Positions 26,710 through 35,439 of a stretch of 58,527 nucleotides of DNA are shown piece by piece. The stretch lies in the NCBI GenBank assembly GCA_031384605.1, contig JANNAT010000137.1:1-58527 (forward strand), written 5' to 3'. This stretch comes from JANNAT01 sp031384605. Lineage in GTDB: Bacteria; Pseudomonadota; Alphaproteobacteria; Rhodobacterales; Rhodobacteraceae. Position 1 is the stretch's first letter; each line of letters begins with the position of its first letter. The translations under genes were made by a program, and so were the position numbers. Below the pieces are notes generated by a model. It worked only from the letters and a program-made list of their open reading frames with translations, was not told the DNA's origin and searched no databases.

Positions 26710-27263
26710 GGATTATCGGCGGCACCTCGCGCGGGTTGCACTTGGCACCCGTGGGGGACGGGGACGCGAAAGCCCATCTGCGCCCCACGTCTGACCGCGT
26801 GCGCGAGTCGATCTTTAACCTGCTGATCAACGGTGGTTACGGCAATCCTGTGCAGGGCGCACGGGTTTTGGATATCTTTGCAGGCACCGGCGCGCTGGGC
26901 CTTGAAGCCCTGTCGCGCGGGGCGGCGGATGCGACATTCCTTGAAAACGGTGCAACCGCACTTGCCCTGCTGCGCCGCAATATTGATCTGATGCGCGCAG
27001 GCGAGCGCAGCCAAATCCTGCGCCGCGATGCCACCAAACCGGGGATCAATCCGGGCGCACCCTATGATCTGGTTTTTCTTGATCCGCCTTATGGCAAAGC
27101 GATGGGCGAAGCCGCACTGAAGGCCCTGACACCCGATTGGTTGACCCCGAATGCCCTGATCGTCTGGGAAGAAAGCAGCCCACCAGTCGTTCCGAAAGGC
27201 TTAAAGCAACTTGACCAACGCAAATACGGCGATACGCTGGTGACGCTTTTGGGTGTCCAATAG
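26706..27263 (+). CDS. rsmD: 16S rRNA (guanine(966)-N(2))-methyltransferase
   Basis: A 185-residue SAM-dependent methyltransferase that modifies G966 of 16S rRNA. The N terminus MRIIGGTSRGLHLAP and TSDRVRESIFNLL are family signatures; SAM binds at VLDIFAGTGALGLEALSRGA; the catalytic D-P-P-Y motif is DLVFLDPPYGK. Length is typical. Its ATG overlaps the TGA of the reductase, so they share a transcript. Confidence 0.95.
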   Translation: MRIIGGTSRGLHLAPVGDGDAKAHLRPTSDRVRESIFNLLINGGYGNPVQGARVLDIFAGTGALGLEALSRGAADATFLENGATALALLRRNIDLMRAGERSQILRRDATKPGINPGAPYDLVFLDPPYGKAMGEAALKALTPDWLTPNALIVWEESSPPVVPKGLKQLDQRKYGDTLVTLLGVQ

Positions 27264-27338
27264 TCTGATTTTTTGACACCTATGGCAGATTAAGCGGTTA
27301 CTCAATGGCCCGGAATTTCCGGCCAATTTTTACCCGTT

Positions 27339-27399
27339 TCATCTGTCTACAAATATCCTAGGGGGAGCCGCATCGCGGCGGGGGACAACGTCCCCTAAA
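27339..27399 (+). repeat. Dispersed intergenic repeat, copy 2 (AAATATCC type)
   Basis: TCATCTGTCTACAAATATCC is followed by a G-run, a GCCGC/GCGGC hairpin and GGGGAC-AAC-GTCCCC. It matches the copy at 23316-23367 in order and partly in sequence. It lies in the 181-base gap between the convergent rsmD and map genes and may serve as a bidirectional weak terminator. Confidence 0.55.
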
Positions 27400-27444
27400 A
27401 CCTGTCAGCCAGAACCGGCGCAAAATTCTTACTTAAGAATTTTT

Positions 27445-28272
27445 CTACCTCTGCGTTGGATAAAACCGGCCTGCGGGCGAGGCCGTGAAAATCTCGCAGC
27501 CCACTGCCGTCACGCCCACCGAATGTTCAAATTGCGCTGACAGCGATTTATCCCGCGTCACCGCCGTCCAGTCATCGCCCAACACTTTGGTTTCCGGCCG
27601 GCCCAGATTGACCATCGGCTCTATGGTGAAAAACATACCCTCTTCCAACACGGCCGCCGTGCCCGCGCGCCCATAGTGCAGCACGTTTGGCGGGGCGTGA
27701 AACACCCGCCCCAACCCATGCCCGCAAAAATCGCGGACCACCGACATGCGGTTGGCTTCGACAAAGCTTTGAATGGCGAACCCGATGTCGCCAAATGTGT
27801 TGCCGGGTTTGACGGCCGCGATGCCGCGCATCAAGGCTTCATGCGTCACTTCGATCAATCGGTCGGCTTTGCGCGAGGCTACCCCTGCCACATACATCCG
27901 GCTGGTATCGCCAAACCAACCACCCACAATCACCGTTACATCGACGTTCAGAATATCCCCGTCGACCAGCACTTTGGCCCCCGGAATGCCATGACATACC
28001 ACATGGTTCACTGAAATACACGACGCGTGCTGATAGCCTTTGTAGCCAATCGTCGCCGATGTCACACCGCGCCGCACGGTTTCTTCTCGGATGAAATCGT
28101 CGATCACTGCCGTTGTGACACCCGGCCTGACCAAATCCGCAACCATATCAAGGATATCCGCCGCCACCCGGCCTGCCGCGCGCATGCCTGCGAAATCCGC
28201 GTCTTCATAGATGCGGATCCCTTCGCGTGTAATGCGTCCTCTGATATCGTCCAAAATCATCCCCCGATTCAT
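27445..28272 (-). CDS. map: Type I methionine aminopeptidase
   Basis: Removes the initiator Met from nascent proteins. The 275-residue product has the pita-bread fold with all metal ligands recognisable: GDILNVDVTVIVGGWFGDTS (two Asp), CGHGLGRVFHAPPNV (His), EEGMFFTIEPM (Glu), and SAQFEHSVGV (Glu). HASCISVNHVVCHGIP carries the substrate His. I put the start at 28272 (MNRGMILDD) because upstream codons to 28326 look non-coding; 28260 is also possible and neither has a strong ribosome binding site. Confidence 0.93.
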   Translation of the reverse strand: MNRGMILDDIRGRITREGIRIYEDADFAGMRAAGRVAADILDMVADLVRPGVTTAVIDDFIREETVRRGVTSATIGYKGYQHASCISVNHVVCHGIPGAKVLVDGDILNVDVTVIVGGWFGDTSRMYVAGVASRKADRLIEVTHEALMRGIAAVKPGNTFGDIGFAIQSFVEANRMSVVRDFCGHGLGRVFHAPPNVLHYGRAGTAAVLEEGMFFTIEPMVNLGRPETKVLGDDWTAVTRDKSLSAQFEHSVGVTAVGCEIFTASPAGRFYPTQR

Positions 28273-28404
28273 GCATAAATAGGCCATGCGGTGCGGCTTG
28301 GCCAGAGGTCGATGTTGCCTCGCCAACGCGCAATCACCCGTAAAGGGGTTTGAAAGCGCGGCCCCCCGTCATATATCGGGATCAATTCAACTGCAGGAGC
28401 CGCC

Positions 28405-29127
28405 ATGACCAACCCAACCGCCGCGATGCTGGTGATCGGTGATGAGATTTTGTCGGGCCGCACCCGCGATTCCAACCTGTATTATCTTGCCGGTGAATTG
28501 ACCAAAGCTGGCATAGCCCTGACCGAAGCCCGCGTTGTGGCCGATGATCACGCAACGATTGTTCGGGCGGTCAATGATTTGCGTGCCCAATATGACCATC
28601 TGTTCACATCGGGCGGGATTGGCCCCACGCATGATGATATTACGGCAGATGCCATTGCCGCGGCGTTTGGCGTGCCGATCACCCACCGCGCCGATGCGAT
28701 GGCGCTGCTGACGGCGCATTATGCCCGGTCCGGCCTGCCGTTCAACGATGCCCGCCAGCGGATGGCGCGTATCCCGGATGGTGCAGTCTTGATCGACAAT
28801 CCGGTGTCAATTGCGCCCGGTTTCAGTGTGCAGAATGTCCATGTCATGGCGGGCGTGCCGAATATCTTTCAGGCCATGCTGGCGTCGGTGTTGCCAACCT
28901 TAACCGGGGGTGCGCCGCTGCTTAGTCAATCGTTGCGCCTTTTGCGCGGGGAGGGCGATATCGCGGGCCCTTTTGGCGACCTTGCAGCGCAATTTCCAGA
29001 TTTGTCGATGGGCAGCTATCCGTTCAACGTGAATGGGGCAATGGGCACCAATCTTGTGGTGCGCGGCACGGATGCGGTGCAAATTGATGCCGCGATGGTG
29101 CGGCTTGCGGCTTTGTTTACACCATGA
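28405..29127 (+). CDS. CinA N-terminal-type molybdopterin-binding domain protein
   Basis: A 240-residue protein with the MoCF-binding-like domain found at the N terminus of CinA (competence/damage-inducible protein A): MLVIGDEILSGRTRDSNLYY, then LFTSGGIGPTHDDITADAIA, and NVHVMAGVPNIFQAMLAS. The C-terminal nicotinamide-nucleotide amidase domain is absent, so this is the short alphaproteobacterial form. In CinA this domain has been linked to ADP-ribose pyrophosphatase activity; the role of the stand-alone form is not settled. GCAGGAG precedes the ATG. The acetyltransferase gene overlaps its stop. Confidence 0.9.
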   Translation: MTNPTAAMLVIGDEILSGRTRDSNLYYLAGELTKAGIALTEARVVADDHATIVRAVNDLRAQYDHLFTSGGIGPTHDDITADAIAAAFGVPITHRADAMALLTAHYARSGLPFNDARQRMARIPDGAVLIDNPVSIAPGFSVQNVHVMAGVPNIFQAMLASVLPTLTGGAPLLSQSLRLLRGEGDIAGPFGDLAAQFPDLSMGSYPFNVNGAMGTNLVVRGTDAVQIDAAMVRLAALFTP

Positions 29128-29831
29128 CGCCGGATGCATTGTCACAGCTGATGGATGAAACATGGCCGGCGGCGTCCCTGCAAACCGTTGGTCCTTGGGT
29201 GATCCGTGAAGGCAACGGCGGAGGGCAACGCGTGACGGCGGCCTCGGCGATGCAAGGTGTTTCAGGCGCTGATCTTGACCTTGCGGAAAATGCAATGCGG
29301 GCCTTGGGCCAATCGCCGTTGTTTTTGATCCGCGCCACTGATGCGGCGCTGGACGCGGCATTGGATGCGCGTGGCTACAGGCTTCACGATCCGGTTGTAG
29401 CCTATGCATCCCCTTGTCGCGCATTGGCCCAAGCTTTGCCGCCCATGACCACCTTTGCGCATTGGCCGCCGATGGCCATTGCCGTTGATCTTTGGGCGCA
29501 AGGCGGTATCGGGTCGGGGCGCGTGGCGGTAATGCAGCGTGCAAAGGGGGCCAAAACCGCCATCCTGTCGCGCGTCAATGACCGCGCATCGGGGGTGGCT
29601 TTTGTGGCGATGTCGGGCAAGACCGCGATGCTGCACGCGCTGGAAGTTGCGCCAGCCATGCGTCGGCAGGGTTCCGCGCACAATATCTTGCGGGCAGCAG
29701 CGGTCTGGGCGCAGGATCAGGGGGCTGATACGCTATCGCTGGTGGTAACGCGGGCAAATGAAGATGCGCGCAGGCTCTATGCTTCCTTTGGAATGCCCGT
29801 TGTGGGACAGTATCACTATCGACAGAAATGA
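29124..29831 (+). CDS. GNAT-family N-acetyltransferase
   Basis: 235 residues with two weak GNAT-like halves. The C-terminal half is clear: MLHALEVAPAMRRQGSAHNI contains the acetyl-CoA pyrophosphate loop (R-R-x-G-x-A), followed by LSLVVTRANEDARRLYASFG and the closing YHYR. The N-terminal half (residues 1-110) is divergent. Substrate unknown. Its ATG overlaps the stop of the CinA-like gene by four bases, suggesting coupled translation. Confidence 0.85.
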   Translation: MTPDALSQLMDETWPAASLQTVGPWVIREGNGGGQRVTAASAMQGVSGADLDLAENAMRALGQSPLFLIRATDAALDAALDARGYRLHDPVVAYASPCRALAQALPPMTTFAHWPPMAIAVDLWAQGGIGSGRVAVMQRAKGAKTAILSRVNDRASGVAFVAMSGKTAMLHALEVAPAMRRQGSAHNILRAAAVWAQDQGADTLSLVVTRANEDARRLYASFGMPVVGQYHYRQK

Positions 29832-29855
29832 GCCCGAAAGAGGCCAGTATTCGTT

Positions 29856-30890
29856 ATGGGTTCGCAGTTTCCTTTGATATTGCCCTTGGTCAGATTTGTG
29901 CTGCGGCTTGCGCCTGCGGCGGCCTTTACCTTTGCTGTCTGGCCAAGTTCAGTTGCGGCCGCCCCCATGCTGGATCTGGCGTTTTCCGCGCCTGCCCAGT
30001 CAACCGCGGTGCTGGCACAGCCTATGACATCTTATCGCTTTGCGATCGGGCCCTTCGTGCGCGGCAACATTGCCGCAGTGGTGGCGGAAGGGCCGCTTTC
30101 GCAAACAGCCTTCAAAATTGACGCGCCGGGCCAGTCGACACTGCAATTGCTGCAGCCACTGCGGGACCAGATTGTTGCAGCCGGATTCACGGTGATTTAC
30201 GAATGCGAAACCCAAACCTGCGGCGGCTTTGATTTTCGCTTTGGCACCGAAGTGATCGCTGAACCGGAAATGCATATTGATTTGGGCGATTTTCGCTATC
30301 TTGCGGCCAAGCGTAATGCCGATGCTGGCGACGAAGTCCTTAGCCTGATGGTCAGCAGATCACCCGACCACGGCTTTGTGCAGCTAACGCAGGTGGGTGG
30401 CTTTGCCAAACCCGCGCCTGTGCTGACTGCGGCCACCAAGACGCCGGATTTGGTCGCACCCCCCGTTGCTGTTGTGGCCCCCGTTGCCGCTGTGGCTGTT
30501 GTGCAATCCGCGGGTGCGTTGGGGGCACGGCTGGATCAGGGCCTGCCATTGGTGCTGGAAGATCTGGTGTTTCCATCCGGATCATCTGCGCTGGCAAAGG
30601 GCGATTACGCATCGCTGCAAGAACTGGCGGCGTGGTTAAGCGCTGACGCAACCAAGACGGTTATTGTGGTTGGCCATACCGATGCGTCTGGCGGCGTTGC
30701 GGCCAATCTTTCGCTGTCAAAGCTGCGGGCGCAAAGTGTTCGGCAGCGGCTGATGGCTGATTATGGTATTCGGGCTGCACAAATCGCGGCCGAAGGGGCG
30801 GGATCATTATCGCCGCGCGACACCAACGCCACCGATATAGGGCGGCAGAAAAATCGAAGGGTCGAGGTTATGATAACCTCAACCCCCTGA
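29856..30890 (+). CDS. OmpA-family cell-wall-binding protein
   Basis: A 344-residue exported protein. An N-terminal signal/anchor (residues 10-36, ending SSVAAAP) precedes a beta-rich domain of unknown type, a Val/Ala/Pro linker (around residues 185-215), and a C-terminal OmpA domain: VFPSGSSALAKGDYASL, VVGHTDASGGVAANLSLSKL and GRQKNRRVEVMI, with the Asp and Arg that hold diaminopimelate of peptidoglycan. It likely tethers the envelope to the wall. The start is preceded by AAAGAGG about 12 bases upstream, a long spacing. Confidence 0.88.
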   Translation: MGSQFPLILPLVRFVLRLAPAAAFTFAVWPSSVAAAPMLDLAFSAPAQSTAVLAQPMTSYRFAIGPFVRGNIAAVVAEGPLSQTAFKIDAPGQSTLQLLQPLRDQIVAAGFTVIYECETQTCGGFDFRFGTEVIAEPEMHIDLGDFRYLAAKRNADAGDEVLSLMVSRSPDHGFVQLTQVGGFAKPAPVLTAATKTPDLVAPPVAVVAPVAAVAVVQSAGALGARLDQGLPLVLEDLVFPSGSSALAKGDYASLQELAAWLSADATKTVIVVGHTDASGGVAANLSLSKLRAQSVRQRLMADYGIRAAQIAAEGAGSLSPRDTNATDIGRQKNRRVEVMITSTP

Positions 30891-30941
30891 ATTTCAGCCT
30901 GCCACTCGTTACGCGTGACTGTTTCACATGGTCCTATCAGA

Positions 30942-31847
30942 TTACCACAGATCAGGCCCTTTATCGATGTAGCGCCGCGCCAGAAAGTCAATGAAAGCGC
31001 GCACTTTGGGCTGGGTAAAGCGACCCGGCGGATAGACCGCATAGATGCCAAGGGTTTCCACGGGCAGGCCTGGAATGGCCTCTTCGATCTGGCCACCTTT
31101 CATTGCATCTGCAAACAGGAACGATGGCAAATAGGCGATGCCAAGGCCGGAAACAGCGGCGTTCAGCAGGGATTGACCATCGTTCACTGTCAGCCAACCG
31201 GCGGTGCGCACCTGACGCTTTTCTCCCGATGGCGCAGTTACTTTCCAAACGTTGCCATTGGCTTGGTTGGAATAATGCAGCAGCTTATGGTCGTTCAGAT
31301 CGTCGATCTTCAAGGGCCGTCCGTATTTCTGGAAATACGACGGCGATCCGATCATGCGTTTAGAAGTTTCGGTCAGCTTTCGGGCGCGAAGCGAGCTGTC
31401 TTCCAACTCTCCCACCCGGATGGCCATATCGAAACCTTCGGAAATCAGTTCCACATAGCGGTTGTTCAGCACCATGTTGACGGTGATATCGGGATATTCC
31501 AGCAAGAAATCCCCCAAGATCGGCGACAGCAGGTTCACCCCGAAATCTGTGGCCACCGATATGCGCAAAAGTCCTGACGGGGCCGATTGCATGGATGTCA
31601 CCAGCGCGTCGGCTTCACCTGCATCGTTCAACACGCGCCGGGCACGGTCATAATAGGCAAGCCCGATCTCGGTAGGTGAGACGCGGCGCGTTGTTCGGTT
31701 CAAAAGCCGCGCGCCAAGGCGGGCTTCAAGCGCTGAGACGTGCTTGGAGACAGCAGATTTCGAAATCCCCATCTTTTTCGCCGCGTCTGTAAAGCCGCCT
31801 TGGTCTACGACCGTGGCAAAGGCTTCCATTTCGGTAAGTCGATCCAT
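30942..31847 (-). CDS. LysR-family transcriptional regulator
   Basis: A 301-residue regulator. The winged helix-turn-helix is MDRLTEMEAFATVVDQGGFT followed by AAKKMGISKSAVSKHVSALE and GARLLNRTTRRVSPTEIG. The effector-binding domain runs from about residue 90 to the end. An open frame extends upstream to 32006 but the ATG at 31847 aligns with family starts and has GGGGAAT just upstream. The 184 bases upstream hold no gene I can support. Target genes are unclear; the nearest divergent partner is absent, as the next genes run the same way. Confidence 0.92.
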   Translation of the reverse strand: MDRLTEMEAFATVVDQGGFTDAAKKMGISKSAVSKHVSALEARLGARLLNRTTRRVSPTEIGLAYYDRARRVLNDAGEADALVTSMQSAPSGLLRISVATDFGVNLLSPILGDFLLEYPDITVNMVLNNRYVELISEGFDMAIRVGELEDSSLRARKLTETSKRMIGSPSYFQKYGRPLKIDDLNDHKLLHYSNQANGNVWKVTAPSGEKRQVRTAGWLTVNDGQSLLNAAVSGLGIAYLPSFLFADAMKGGQIEEAIPGLPVETLGIYAVYPPGRFTQPKVRAFIDFLARRYIDKGPDLW

Positions 31848-32031
31848 TGTATTCCCCAAGGCAGCAGAGTGGGCAGATGCATCCTTGTTGCCGGTCAAAT
31901 CAGGCAGGATCGGGGCGTATTCGCGTTCTATCCGGGGTATTATCGAGTATCGTTGAACATCTGGAAACATAATTGGCGGGGATATGCGTTGTAAATCAAC
32001 AAACAATGGTCTGCCCCGGCGCAGTTTAGCC

Positions 32032-32898
32032 TTAAAGCGTAAACTTTTCCGCAGCTATCCTCAGGATCAGATTTGGGTCGATGCAGATGTCTTTCCACAC
32101 ATCCAGTAAACTTTCATGGCCCACGCCAAAGAAGTTGCCACCGCGTTGCTCTAACATATCGGTCATGATCTGAAAATGCAGATGTGCCGCCCAACCGCCG
32201 TTTTCGTGCCAATCGCCCAAATGCGCAATCAATTGGCCCGGTTCAACAGCATCGCCAACTGTCAAAAGCCCCGGCAAGGTGCCTGCCAGATGGCCGTAAA
32301 GCGTAAAGAACGGCACGCCGCCCGCATCGTGCTGCAAAATCAAGGTGTTACCATAGTCCAAATGATCGGCGTTATAAGTCAGGTGCAGCACCCGGCCCGC
32401 CAATGGCGCATAAACCGGAGTTATAGCGGGCGCAAAAACATCAATGCCAAGATGCACTGTGCGGCGTTCCGGGCTGGCGGCATCAGCGAAAGCATCGGTT
32501 TCATAGACGGATCGCTTCTCGCAATAGGTGCCCAAGCCATAAGCCACGTTTTGGGCGGCAAACCACCGATCAAACGCGCGGTCCGAAAACGCGGGCATGC
32601 CGGGGTGCTGGCCTTCGGTCAGCAAGGCCAGTGTCGTGCCAACCGCCACATCGGGGTCTAACATTGCTGATGGCGTTGCCGCCGCCAGGTAGGCCCTGAT
32701 CGCGTCCGCCGCCCCCGACCCACCGACGTTTTGCCGCATGATCGCACGCAACAGCCCCTGATCCACCGACAGCAACCGCGCGCGGGTTGGGGCATCGCAG
32801 GCGGCCAGAATTTCAGGCAGCGCATCATCGCCAAAGCCAAGGCTGCGCAGGGCCGTGTAAAGATCGGACTGGCCATTCAGAAAGGCGGTGGTAATCAT
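32032..32898 (-). CDS. M23-type (LytM) peptidase domain protein
   Basis: A 288-residue protein without a recognisable signal peptide. The C-terminal 150 residues form an M23 metallopeptidase fold: TVHLGIDVFAPAITPVYAP holds the first His and Asp, FFTLYGHLAG the next His, and GWAAHLHFQIMTD the H-x-H zinc motif. The domain version (with a VYAPLAGRV core and an HFQ-type H-x-H motif) is also found fused to class III aminotransferase/phosphotransferase proteins. The first 130 residues are helical and unassigned. It overlaps the M15-like gene upstream by four bases, so the pair is one operon. Confidence 0.8.
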   Translation of the reverse strand: MITTAFLNGQSDLYTALRSLGFGDDALPEILAACDAPTRARLLSVDQGLLRAIMRQNVGGSGAADAIRAYLAAATPSAMLDPDVAVGTTLALLTEGQHPGMPAFSDRAFDRWFAAQNVAYGLGTYCEKRSVYETDAFADAASPERRTVHLGIDVFAPAITPVYAPLAGRVLHLTYNADHLDYGNTLILQHDAGGVPFFTLYGHLAGTLPGLLTVGDAVEPGQLIAHLGDWHENGGWAAHLHFQIMTDMLEQRGGNFFGVGHESLLDVWKDICIDPNLILRIAAEKFTL

Positions 32899-33563
32899 TT
32901 TGGCGTCCGATCATATTGCGGGGGAAGTTTGGGATAGGCGATACTGCGAAACGGCGGAAAATCGGCATAACAGATTTGGCGCGCAGCCAAAGTATCACCG
33001 GGTTCACAGCCCGCACCCAGCAAAATGCCTTTGGGGGCAATATAGGACCATATTTTGCCTGCGGGCTGCTCTCGCCATGTCAGGTTGAACGCGGCGCGGA
33101 TGGGAAAGAACTGAATCTCGGAATAGGGCAGATTATCGTGCATCCACCACGCCAGATCACGCCAATCGCGGCCCCGTTCATATTGATCAGCAAACCACGG
33201 GATCACGATGCAGGCACAGGCCCCCATGCGGCCCTGATCGTCGCGGTGATCCCAGATATGTCCCGCATAACTGGTGGCGTTCAGCGCGCAATTGAACCCT
33301 TTGACATTGCCAAACGCGTTGACCTGCGGGCTGCGATACGATCCGCGCACGGCAATCGGGCCAAAGGTTTCAACCAAAGGGTCCAGCAAATCGGCGGCCA
33401 ACCGGGTGCCTGCGGCAATCATCAGATCGGGATCACCCGGCAGGTTCGGCAGGCCGTGAAAATTGCCGACTTCCGAATACAGAAAATCGCGCAAGAAAAA
33501 ATGCCGCGACAGCCGAACGCGCCCCAGCTTTTCCAGCATCGCAAAAGAGGTGATAGCGCGCAT
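32895..33563 (-). CDS. M15-like (D-Ala-D-Ala carboxypeptidase-fold) conserved protein
   Basis: 222 residues. Conserved parts include LSRHFFLRDFLYSEVGNFHG, VRGSYRSPQVNAFGN, YAGHIWDHRDDQGRMGA, and DWRDLAWWMHDNLPYSEIQF. The S-Y-R-S motif and following H-x-W-D are suggestive of the M15 zinc peptidase layout (S-x-x-R and H-x6-D), though spacing is unusual and the final H-x-H is not evident; activity is uncertain. I recognise it as a conserved proteobacterial hypothetical. The gene shares a transcript with the M23 gene (four-base overlap) and is divergent from ilvD across 139 bases. Confidence 0.65.
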   Translation of the reverse strand: MRAITSFAMLEKLGRVRLSRHFFLRDFLYSEVGNFHGLPNLPGDPDLMIAAGTRLAADLLDPLVETFGPIAVRGSYRSPQVNAFGNVKGFNCALNATSYAGHIWDHRDDQGRMGACACIVIPWFADQYERGRDWRDLAWWMHDNLPYSEIQFFPIRAAFNLTWREQPAGKIWSYIAPKGILLGAGCEPGDTLAARQICYADFPPFRSIAYPKLPPQYDRTPK

Positions 33564-33702
33564 TGGTCATGGCCTTGGTTGTTTCTGAAAGCCTATGCCA
33601 CTGCGCAGATCAGGTTCAAGCATTGGTTGGTTTGCGCAATCCTTCTTGCCCCGCGCGCCGCTGCACTTTATCCCTGCACCAGCCAAGTTGCGAGGAGCCG
33701 CC

Positions 33703-35439
33703 ATGACCACCAACACCCGTTTCGATAAATCCAAACTTCCCAGCCGTCATGTTACCGAAGGCCCGGCGCGCGCGCCGCATCGCAGCTATTTCTACGCGAT
33801 GGGCATCACCGAGGAAGAGATACATCAGCCTTGGGTTGGCGTGGCCACTTGCTGGAACGAAGCGGCGCCTTGCAACATCGCGCTGAACCGGCAGGCGCAG
33901 ATCGTGAAACACGGCGTGAAAAAGGGCGGCGGCACCCCGCGCGAATTTACCACGATCACCGTGACAGACGGCATCGCGATGGGGCATGAAGGGATGCGCT
34001 CGTCCCTCGCCAGCCGCGATGCAATTGCCGATACGGTGGAACTTACGATGCGCGGGCATTGTTATGATGCCATTGTGGGGCTGGCGGGCTGCGATAAATC
34101 CTTGCCCGGCATGATGATGGCAATGATCCGGCTGAACGTGCCGTCGGTGTTCATCTACGGCGGATCAATCCTGCCGGGCCGCTATAAGGGCCAGGATATC
34201 ACCGTGCAGGATATGTTCGAAGCCGTCGGTAAGGTGCAGGCTGGCACGATGAGTCTGGCAGAGTTGGAAATCATGGAGCGCGTGGCTTGCCCATCGTCAG
34301 GCGCTTGCGGTGCGCAGTACACCGCCAACACGATGGCCTGCGTGTCCGAGGCGATTGGGTTGGCGTTGCTGAATTCCAGCGGCGCGCCTGCCCCCTACGA
34401 ATCCCGTGATCAATATGGGGAAGCATCTGGCGTGGCCGTGATGAACCTGATCGAGAAAAACATTCGTGCGCGCGATATTGTAACCCTGAAATCCCTGCAA
34501 AACGCCGCCCGTGTGGTGGCTTGCACGGGTGGGTCCACCAACGCGGCGCTGCATTTGCCGGCGATGGCGCATGAGGCTGGCATTGATTTCGATCTGTTCG
34601 ACGTGGCCGAGATCATGCGCGACACGCCCTATTTCGTCGATCTGCGGCCCGGCGGGAAATACGTGGCCAAAGACCTGTATGAAGTCGGCGGCGTGCCTGT
34701 GGTGATGAAAGAGCTGATGAAAATCGGCATGTTGCACACCGATTGCATCACGGCGTCAGGCAAGACATTGGGCGAAGAGGTGGAGCAAATCACAGGTGAG
34801 GCTGATGGCCGGGTGATTTACCCTGCCGCCACCCCGATCACCAAAACCGGCGGTGTGGTGGGCTTGCGCGGCAACATCTGCCCCGATGGCGCTATTGTCA
34901 AAGTTGCCGGTATGACGCCAGCGGAACAGGTGTTCAGCGGCCCCGCCCGCGTGTTTGAATGCGAAGAAGACGCGTTCGCCGCCGTGAAAGCGCGCGAATA
35001 TAAGGAAGGCGAGGTTCTGGTGATCCGCAACGAGGGCCCCGCCGGTGGGCCGGGCATGCGCGAGATGCTGTCAACCACTGCCGCCCTTTCGGGTCAAGGC
35101 ATGGGTAAGAAAGTCGCCCTTATCACCGATGGCCGTTTTAGCGGGGCAACGCGCGGGTTCTGCGTGGGCCATGTCGGGCCAGAGGCGGCCCATGGCGGGC
35201 CGATCGCGCTGCTGCAAAATGGCGATATGATCACGCTGAACGCGTTGACGGGGGAATTGTCGGTGGCGCTGACCGACGCCGAACTGGCCGCGCGCAAGAC
35301 GGCATGGGCTGGCCCCCGTGCCACCCAGTATGAAACGGGTGCCATCTGGAAGTTTGCCAAATTGGTTGGCGGCGCGCGTTGGGGTGCAGTGACCCATCCC
35401 GGAGCGAAGGCCGAAAAACATGTTTATATGGATCAATAA
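33703..35439 (+). CDS. ilvD: Dihydroxy-acid dehydratase
   Basis: A 578-residue iron-sulfur enzyme, third step of valine/isoleucine synthesis (and pantothenate precursor supply). Conserved cluster and metal ligands: VATCWNEAAPCN, GLAGCDKSLPGMMMA, and CPSSGACGAQYTANTMAC. GRFSGATRGFCVGHVGPEA is a late signature. The ATG at 33703 is preceded by GAGGAG; the open frame extends upstream to 33595 without support. The next gene starts within its last 20 bases. Confidence 0.96.
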   Translation: MTTNTRFDKSKLPSRHVTEGPARAPHRSYFYAMGITEEEIHQPWVGVATCWNEAAPCNIALNRQAQIVKHGVKKGGGTPREFTTITVTDGIAMGHEGMRSSLASRDAIADTVELTMRGHCYDAIVGLAGCDKSLPGMMMAMIRLNVPSVFIYGGSILPGRYKGQDITVQDMFEAVGKVQAGTMSLAELEIMERVACPSSGACGAQYTANTMACVSEAIGLALLNSSGAPAPYESRDQYGEASGVAVMNLIEKNIRARDIVTLKSLQNAARVVACTGGSTNAALHLPAMAHEAGIDFDLFDVAEIMRDTPYFVDLRPGGKYVAKDLYEVGGVPVVMKELMKIGMLHTDCITASGKTLGEEVEQITGEADGRVIYPAATPITKTGGVVGLRGNICPDGAIVKVAGMTPAEQVFSGPARVFECEEDAFAAVKAREYKEGEVLVIRNEGPAGGPGMREMLSTTAALSGQGMGKKVALITDGRFSGATRGFCVGHVGPEAAHGGPIALLQNGDMITLNALTGELSVALTDAELAARKTAWAGPRATQYETGAIWKFAKLVGGARWGAVTHPGAKAEKHVYMDQ

